Assembly: GCA_938084055.1 (NCBI GenBank)
Contig: CALKDK010000019.1
Location: forward strand, 47,807-111,806
Origin: an uncultured Luminiphilus sp.
GTDB taxonomy: Bacteria > Pseudomonadota > Gammaproteobacteria > Pseudomonadales > Halieaceae
Direction: 5' to 3'
DNA: 64,000 bases
The translations under genes and the position numbers were made by a program. A model generated the notes under the pieces. That model worked only from the letters and a program-made list of their open reading frames with translations, did not search any database and had not been told where the DNA came from. This document shows, piece after piece, positions 60,131-64,000 of the stretch. The stretch's first letter is position 1. Each line of letters starts with the position of its first letter.

Positions 60131-60787
60131 CTATCGAGAGGAGGACAACCCGAAATAACGTCGTACGTCGTCTGCAAAACTGCGCCAGCTATCACGGCGA
60201 GGTCGTTTGACTTTCACGAACACACCACCCATGACAACCAGGCCCTCAATCACAATCCGGACCCCCCCCTGACTGGAAGTTCCGGCACATTTATTTTCGA
60301 CACCGCCCATGATCGACACCACCTTCGAGTAAACATTCACACCCTCGGGGACCTCGATATCAAAGTTACCCATCAAGCAAAAAACCCTGATGCGCAGTTC
60401 CTGTTTCGAGAATCGCGCATCACTAAAATCCACCTCACCACCCCCCATAATGGTAATGGCCCGCAACTCTTCGGGGACTTTCCATCCGCCCCCGCGCCGG
60501 CTGCTGCCCATAATATCCACCATCCAATCCATTTTTTCCGAGGCGTTATCGCTGTACTGAATACCAAACTGCTCCCTTTTCTTTAGGGTGTACGCCTTGT
60601 CAACTTCCAGTCGAAGATCCTGTCTCAGCGCGTGCAGGGCGAGGTGGTCAGTGGCTTCATAGGCCTCATCCAGACGTCGCTCAAAGGCCTCGAGTGAGAT
60701 TTCACCGTGCCCGTAGTTCATGATCAACTGATCAATGACCTCCTCACGCAACAGCTCAATGGGTTTATCTCGATAGGTCACGGGCAT
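60131..60787 (-). CDS. DUF1707 / LiaF-like C-terminal domain protein
   Basis: A 218-residue protein: an N-terminal DUF1707-type domain (VIDQLIMNYGHGEISLEAFERRL and DEAYEATDHLALHAL) followed by a linker and a C-terminal domain of beta strands (AITIMGGGEVDFSDARF, VFCLMGNFDIEVPEGVNV, SIMGGVENKC). The latter matches the cell-wall-active antibiotic response/LiaF C-terminal family. Such proteins sense cell-envelope stress in Gram-positives; the role in Gram-negatives is unknown. No transmembrane segment is visible, so it is probably soluble. Confidence 0.83.
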   Translation of the reverse strand: MPVTYRDKPIELLREEVIDQLIMNYGHGEISLEAFERRLDEAYEATDHLALHALRQDLRLEVDKAYTLKKREQFGIQYSDNASEKMDWMVDIMGSSRRGGGWKVPEELRAITIMGGGEVDFSDARFSKQELRIRVFCLMGNFDIEVPEGVNVYSKVVSIMGGVENKCAGTSSQGGVRIVIEGLVVMGGVFVKVKRPRRDSWRSFADDVRRYFGLSSSR

Positions 60788-61340
60788 GTTCAGACTACTT
60801 CATCCACTGCGGGTGTGAGGTATTGTGAGGTGCGGGCCCGGATGCTATCAACCACGCAGCCTGCGCATTGCATGATCACTACCACCGCCCTAAACGAAAT
60901 AACAGGGCGCACATCCAGCCTCCGGAACAATATTGGCTCCACGGGTACAGCAATGGAACGTCAAAAGTGGTCAGCGGCGCCACAGCCATTCTAAGAACGT
61001 CACGACCGATTCAGCGCCGTGCAGTCCGGCTGGTGCCCGGATTGGGCGCTGGTCGGGTCCGGGAGGGCGTATCCCCAATAGCGCGTGGCACTGGGACGCA
61101 GCAAGGCAAGCCACATGATGACTGGAACACTGGATCCGGAGCCGATAGCTCAAAAACCCCGTGGAATGGGCTCGGTCGTGGGTGAGTTCGGTGACCGCGT
61201 CACCCTCGGGCGCGCAGCAGCCGAGCACTTTGGTCCGGGCCTGGCTGCAGGCTAGCAGGGTATTACCCAGGCGTGAGCCGACCCCGCGATGACGATTAAG
61301 GTCGCCTCAGGCAAGCTCATCCTTACCTGCCTCAATCGGC
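60788..61340. other. intergenic, no supported gene
   Basis: About 550 bases with several short open frames on both strands but none with a ribosome-binding site or recognisable motif. Composition is GC-rich. It may contain decayed sequence. The downstream edge is a strong inverted repeat. Confidence 0.45.
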
Positions 61341-61360
61341 GCGGTGGCGGTCGCCACCGC
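61341..61360. repeat. perfect 9-bp inverted repeat
   Basis: GCGGTGGCG-GT-CGCCACCGC, perfect 9-bp arms with a two-base centre. It lies at the first possible start codon of the DsbB-like frame (61344), so that start is unlikely to be efficiently used; the repeat may be an operator or a 5' hairpin. Confidence 0.6.
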
Positions 61361-61871
61361 GTCGTCCTGCTGCGCCGCCACTTCCCCGCATCGATTGCAA
61401 AATAACGTATCACCACTACACTGGCCGGAGAGCAGGGTTAACGTCATTTTTCCCGGGGGACGGCACATCAACTTACTGGATCTGGGTTTCTGGCAGCAAC
61501 ACCAACGGTCATTGGGCGTCATTGCCATCGTCATTGGGCTTGGCGCCTGGGGCATGGAGTTCGCGGGCACGGTTTATATCTGCCCCTATTGCCGAGTGCA
61601 GCGCACGGTGATTTTACTGCTTGGCGTCATTATGGTTCTGCCCATCGCCGGACACTGGGTAGTACGCTACGTTGCTTCAGTGATTGGTTTTCTTGGCGCC
61701 GTTGTTGCCGTCAACCAGAATTTCATGGGCTGGGTGAAAATATCGAAGGGCGAGTTTGTCTTTGCTGAACAGCTGTATATCGATCCCTTTCTCCTCTCCA
61801 GCGGATCGCTTTTTATCATTATCGGCCAACTGTGGCTTATTCTTGGCAAGCGAAGCGCCGCGAGACATTGA
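61344..61871 (+). CDS. DsbB-like disulfide oxidoreductase membrane protein
   Basis: A membrane protein with about four hydrophobic helices. The motif CPYCRVQR (Cys80, Cys83, Arg87) matches the redox-active Cys pair and the quinone-binding Arg of DsbB (C-x-x-C-x3-R). The second periplasmic Cys pair of DsbB is absent: no other cysteines follow. FWQQHQRSLGV before the first helix resembles a DsbB N-terminus, so the true start is probably near 61430-61480 on a non-ATG codon or is missing. The first ~45 residues from 61344 do not look like protein. Coordinates give the open frame; start uncertain. Confidence 0.65.
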   Translation: MAVATASSCCAATSPHRLQNNVSPLHWPESRVNVIFPGGRHINLLDLGFWQQHQRSLGVIAIVIGLGAWGMEFAGTVYICPYCRVQRTVILLLGVIMVLPIAGHWVVRYVASVIGFLGAVVAVNQNFMGWVKISKGEFVFAEQLYIDPFLLSSGSLFIIIGQLWLILGKRSAARH

Positions 61872-62081
61872 TTTTGCTCGACAACCGCCCCACTGGCGCG
61901 GCCATCACAGGGGACCGGACCAGCGCATAGACTGCATGTAACAAGCGGGCTCAGGCCAGGGGCACGGTGCCCTATCAGGCAAAATTGATCATGGCGCTGT
62001 TGTCGCTGCAATACTTGGCAGACCGCCAGACGGCTGGCGCGTCGCTGCTGATGTGGTGAACATATCTTGGAAGGACCCGGA

Positions 62082-63917
62082 ATGAGCAAGATCACGCGTA
62101 GAGACTTCGTCAACGGCTCAGCGACCCTAATCGCGACATCGGTATTGTCGTCTGCCCAGACCCCTGCATTCGGATCAGAGGAAAAACCGACATATCCGCC
62201 CTCTCTGACTGGACTCCGCGGCAGTCATCCGGGTGCCAACACCTATGCCCACCGGAGAGCATGGAATGCCGATTTCGATGCGGGGGCCATTCACGATACG
62301 GGTGAAGACTATGATCTGGTCGTTGTGGGTGCGGGCTTGAGCGGTCTCGCCGCAGCCTATTCCTATAGGCGGCAGTTCGGGCCCAGGGCAAAAATCCTGA
62401 TCCTCGACAACCATGATGACTTCGGTGGTCACGCCAAGCGCAATGAACACCTGATCAACGGGAAAAAAATCATCTCCTATGGCGGCTCCCAGACGCTGGT
62501 CGAGCCCCGGCTCGCCGCACCGGCTATCAGAACGCTGTTTGAAGATGTAGGCGTTGACCTCTGTCGCTTTGATACGGCGTTTGACAAGGGCTTTTATAAG
62601 AAACACGGCCTGGGCGCCACCACCTACTTCAATGCCGAGCATTTTGGCCAGGACCGTGTCGTGCAGCACCCTTTCTGCAATTATTACAACTACATCGTAG
62701 GTCTTCAGGGCGCTGCCATCTCCAATGAAGAAGCCGTGGCCCAAACCCCACTCGGCGAACGTGGTCAGGCGCAATTGCTCAAGGTGCTGCAGGGCGGACT
62801 ACATTCCCTCAACGTGCCGCCCGAGACACGTTCAGACTACATAAAGAGCCATAACTATTTTGACTACCTCACCGGAACTCTGGGGGTAGACGACCCCCAG
62901 GTTCTTCGCATGGCACGGAACTCCGCCATCGACTGGTCCAGTGCAAGCGCCGAGCTGCTCACGATTGAACAGGCAATGAAGTCCGGCGCCCTGGGCTTTG
63001 CACCGGTAACTTCCTACAACGATGAGCAACCCTACGTTCACCACTTTCCTGACGGCAATGCGGGTGTCGCGCGCGCCCTGGTCAAGTATCTTATCCCCGA
63101 CATCGCGGAGGGGAACACCGCAGAGTCACTGGTAACCGCACATTTCGATTATCGCGAGCTGGATCAAGCTGATCGCCCCACACGCGTCCGGCTAAACAGT
63201 ACGGTGGTCGATGTTCACCACAACGGCGATGTTGATAGCGCAGACACGGTATCAATCCGTTATGTGCGCGATGGGACAGCACACGAGGTAACGGCAGCAC
63301 ATGTAGTGATGGCCTGCTACAACATGATGATTCCACATATCGTGGCAGATCTACCCGAACGCCAGGCAACCGCGCTGGGCCAGCAACTGAAGAGCCCCTT
63401 GGTTTACACAACGCTGGGCCTGAAAAACTGGAAGGCCTTCAAGGAGGCGGGTATCGGGCTCGCAATGAGCCCGGGAAATATGCATCAGACCTTATTCATG
63501 GACTTCCCGGTAAGCCTGGGTGGCTATCGTTACACCAGCGCTCCTGATCAGCCTTGTATTATTCAAATGATCAGCTGTCCCTACAGTGAGGAGTGGGGTA
63601 AGCCCCGGAACGAGCAATACCGGGAAGCCCGCTACCAGATGCTTGGCAGGCAATTCGCCGACTATGAGAGCGAAGTTCGCCAGCACCTTAGCGGTATGCT
63701 GCCCCCAAAGTACTTCGATTTTGATCGCGATGTCGCGAGTATTACGGTCAACCGCTGGGCCCACGGCTATACCGTTGCAGGCCCCGGTAGCTCAGTGCGC
63801 CTGGGACGGGTTCCCCACGGCAGGATTACCATCGCCAACAGTGATTCTGCGCCGGCTGCAGACGCCATCGCCGCAATGGAAATGGGCCTGCGGGCTGTGG
63901 AAGAACTATCGGCCTGA
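62082..63917 (+). CDS. spermidine dehydrogenase-like FAD oxidoreductase
   Basis: A 611-residue FAD-dependent amine oxidase-like protein. The N-terminus MSKITRRDFVNGSA is a twin-arginine signal; then come YPPSLTGLRGSHPG and the FAD Rossmann motif DLVVVGAGLSGLAAAY, and the NHDDFGGHAKRNEH block. These resemble bacterial spermidine dehydrogenase (SpdH) and related periplasmic flavoproteins, as I recall them. I use ATG 62082 with GGAAGG upstream; a frame from 62067 adds five residues. It may oxidise polyamines to aldehydes. No related genes are seen in the window before its end. Confidence 0.8.
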   Translation: MSKITRRDFVNGSATLIATSVLSSAQTPAFGSEEKPTYPPSLTGLRGSHPGANTYAHRRAWNADFDAGAIHDTGEDYDLVVVGAGLSGLAAAYSYRRQFGPRAKILILDNHDDFGGHAKRNEHLINGKKIISYGGSQTLVEPRLAAPAIRTLFEDVGVDLCRFDTAFDKGFYKKHGLGATTYFNAEHFGQDRVVQHPFCNYYNYIVGLQGAAISNEEAVAQTPLGERGQAQLLKVLQGGLHSLNVPPETRSDYIKSHNYFDYLTGTLGVDDPQVLRMARNSAIDWSSASAELLTIEQAMKSGALGFAPVTSYNDEQPYVHHFPDGNAGVARALVKYLIPDIAEGNTAESLVTAHFDYRELDQADRPTRVRLNSTVVDVHHNGDVDSADTVSIRYVRDGTAHEVTAAHVVMACYNMMIPHIVADLPERQATALGQQLKSPLVYTTLGLKNWKAFKEAGIGLAMSPGNMHQTLFMDFPVSLGGYRYTSAPDQPCIIQMISCPYSEEWGKPRNEQYREARYQMLGRQFADYESEVRQHLSGMLPPKYFDFDRDVASITVNRWAHGYTVAGPGSSVRLGRVPHGRITIANSDSAPAADAIAAMEMGLRAVEELSA

Positions 63918-64000
63918 CGCCGGGCACGGGTAATAGCCTGCACATGTACTCCTTGTCGCCAGCAACAGACCGGTCGCCGGTGGGAGGTTCATTGCACAGC

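Noticed and set aside
60971..61228. Leftward 85-residue frame in the gap before the DsbB-like gene
   Set aside because: No ribosome-binding site, motif or hydrophobic pattern; composition is like random high-GC sequence.
1..64000. CRISPR arrays, tRNA or rRNA genes, insertion sequences, prophage genes, defence systems
   Set aside because: Looked for repeated spacers, tRNA-like ends, transposase motifs and known defence signatures; none found. The MotAB-like pair has no Zorya partner genes beside it.

Overview
The window reads as one contiguous piece of a chromosome from an aerobic, probably marine, gammaproteobacterium. GC is high by eye, genes are dense and on both strands, and there are no rRNA genes, tRNA genes, insertion sequences or CRISPR arrays that I can see. 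The gene set points to a heterotroph of the Cellvibrionales/Halieaceae type. It includes two large TonB-dependent receptors, acyl-CoA ligases, a cytochrome P450, Baeyer-Villiger-type and luciferase-like monooxygenases, a TPR-sulfotransferase, a HiPIP and a YeeN-type YebC protein. The lineage is an inference from gene content only.

Layout. 0-6.3 kb: secreted pectinacetylesterase-like lipoprotein, YeeN/YebC, an SDR-transporter pair, a haloalkane-dehalogenase-like hydrolase followed by a homocysteine methyltransferase, and a Tat-exported HiPIP. 6.4-9 kb: an AT-rich island with a 28-residue candidate membrane microprotein, two coupled lipoproteins (the second FlgO-like), and a small membrane protein with a full metzincin zinc motif. 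9-13.7 kb: flavin monooxygenase, quinol-monooxygenase-like protein, MAPEG protein, cysteine-synthase homologue and a TerB-like protein. 14-19 kb: a three-gene 2-oxoacid:acceptor oxidoreductase with its own GltD-like flavoprotein. 19-21.7 kb: small enzymes and the debris of an MFS transporter.

21.8-35.6 kb is the most interesting part. A seven-gene leftward series carries Fe-dependent dehydrogenase, TetR regulator, acyl-CoA ligase, TonB receptor, P450, luciferase-like monooxygenase and SMP-30/lactonase. It is divergent from a rightward three-gene coenzyme-B12 mutase operon (large subunit, separate B12 subunit, MeaB-type GTPase). The mutase lacks the residues that bind methylmalonyl-CoA. It carries Leu/Glu where 2-hydroxyisobutyryl-CoA mutase has Ile/Asp. 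I propose an undescribed catabolic route in which a hydrophobic, probably gem-dimethyl or tertiary-carbon substrate is imported, hydroxylated, oxidised, possibly lactonised and opened, CoA-activated and then rearranged on B12.

35.7-46 kb: enoyl-CoA hydratase, an adjacent class IV aminotransferase/sulfotransferase-like pair, an HD-domain protein, a kynurenine-formamidase-like hydrolase overlapping kynureninase, an M1 metallopeptidase with a coupled small partner, and a phospholipase-D-type lipoprotein. Next to the last lies a fragment of a Rieske dioxygenase alpha subunit. 46-53 kb: GNAT, ACT-domain protein, a MotB-MotA pair in reversed order, and a small sugar-acid or alcohol catabolic set. 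53-60 kb: TPR-sulfotransferase, a second TonB receptor and a divergent S9 peptidase, with good terminators. 60-64 kb: a DUF1707 protein, a DsbB-like membrane protein with one Cys pair only, and a spermidine-dehydrogenase-like flavoprotein.

Family names below come from reading motifs in the translations. No database search was possible.
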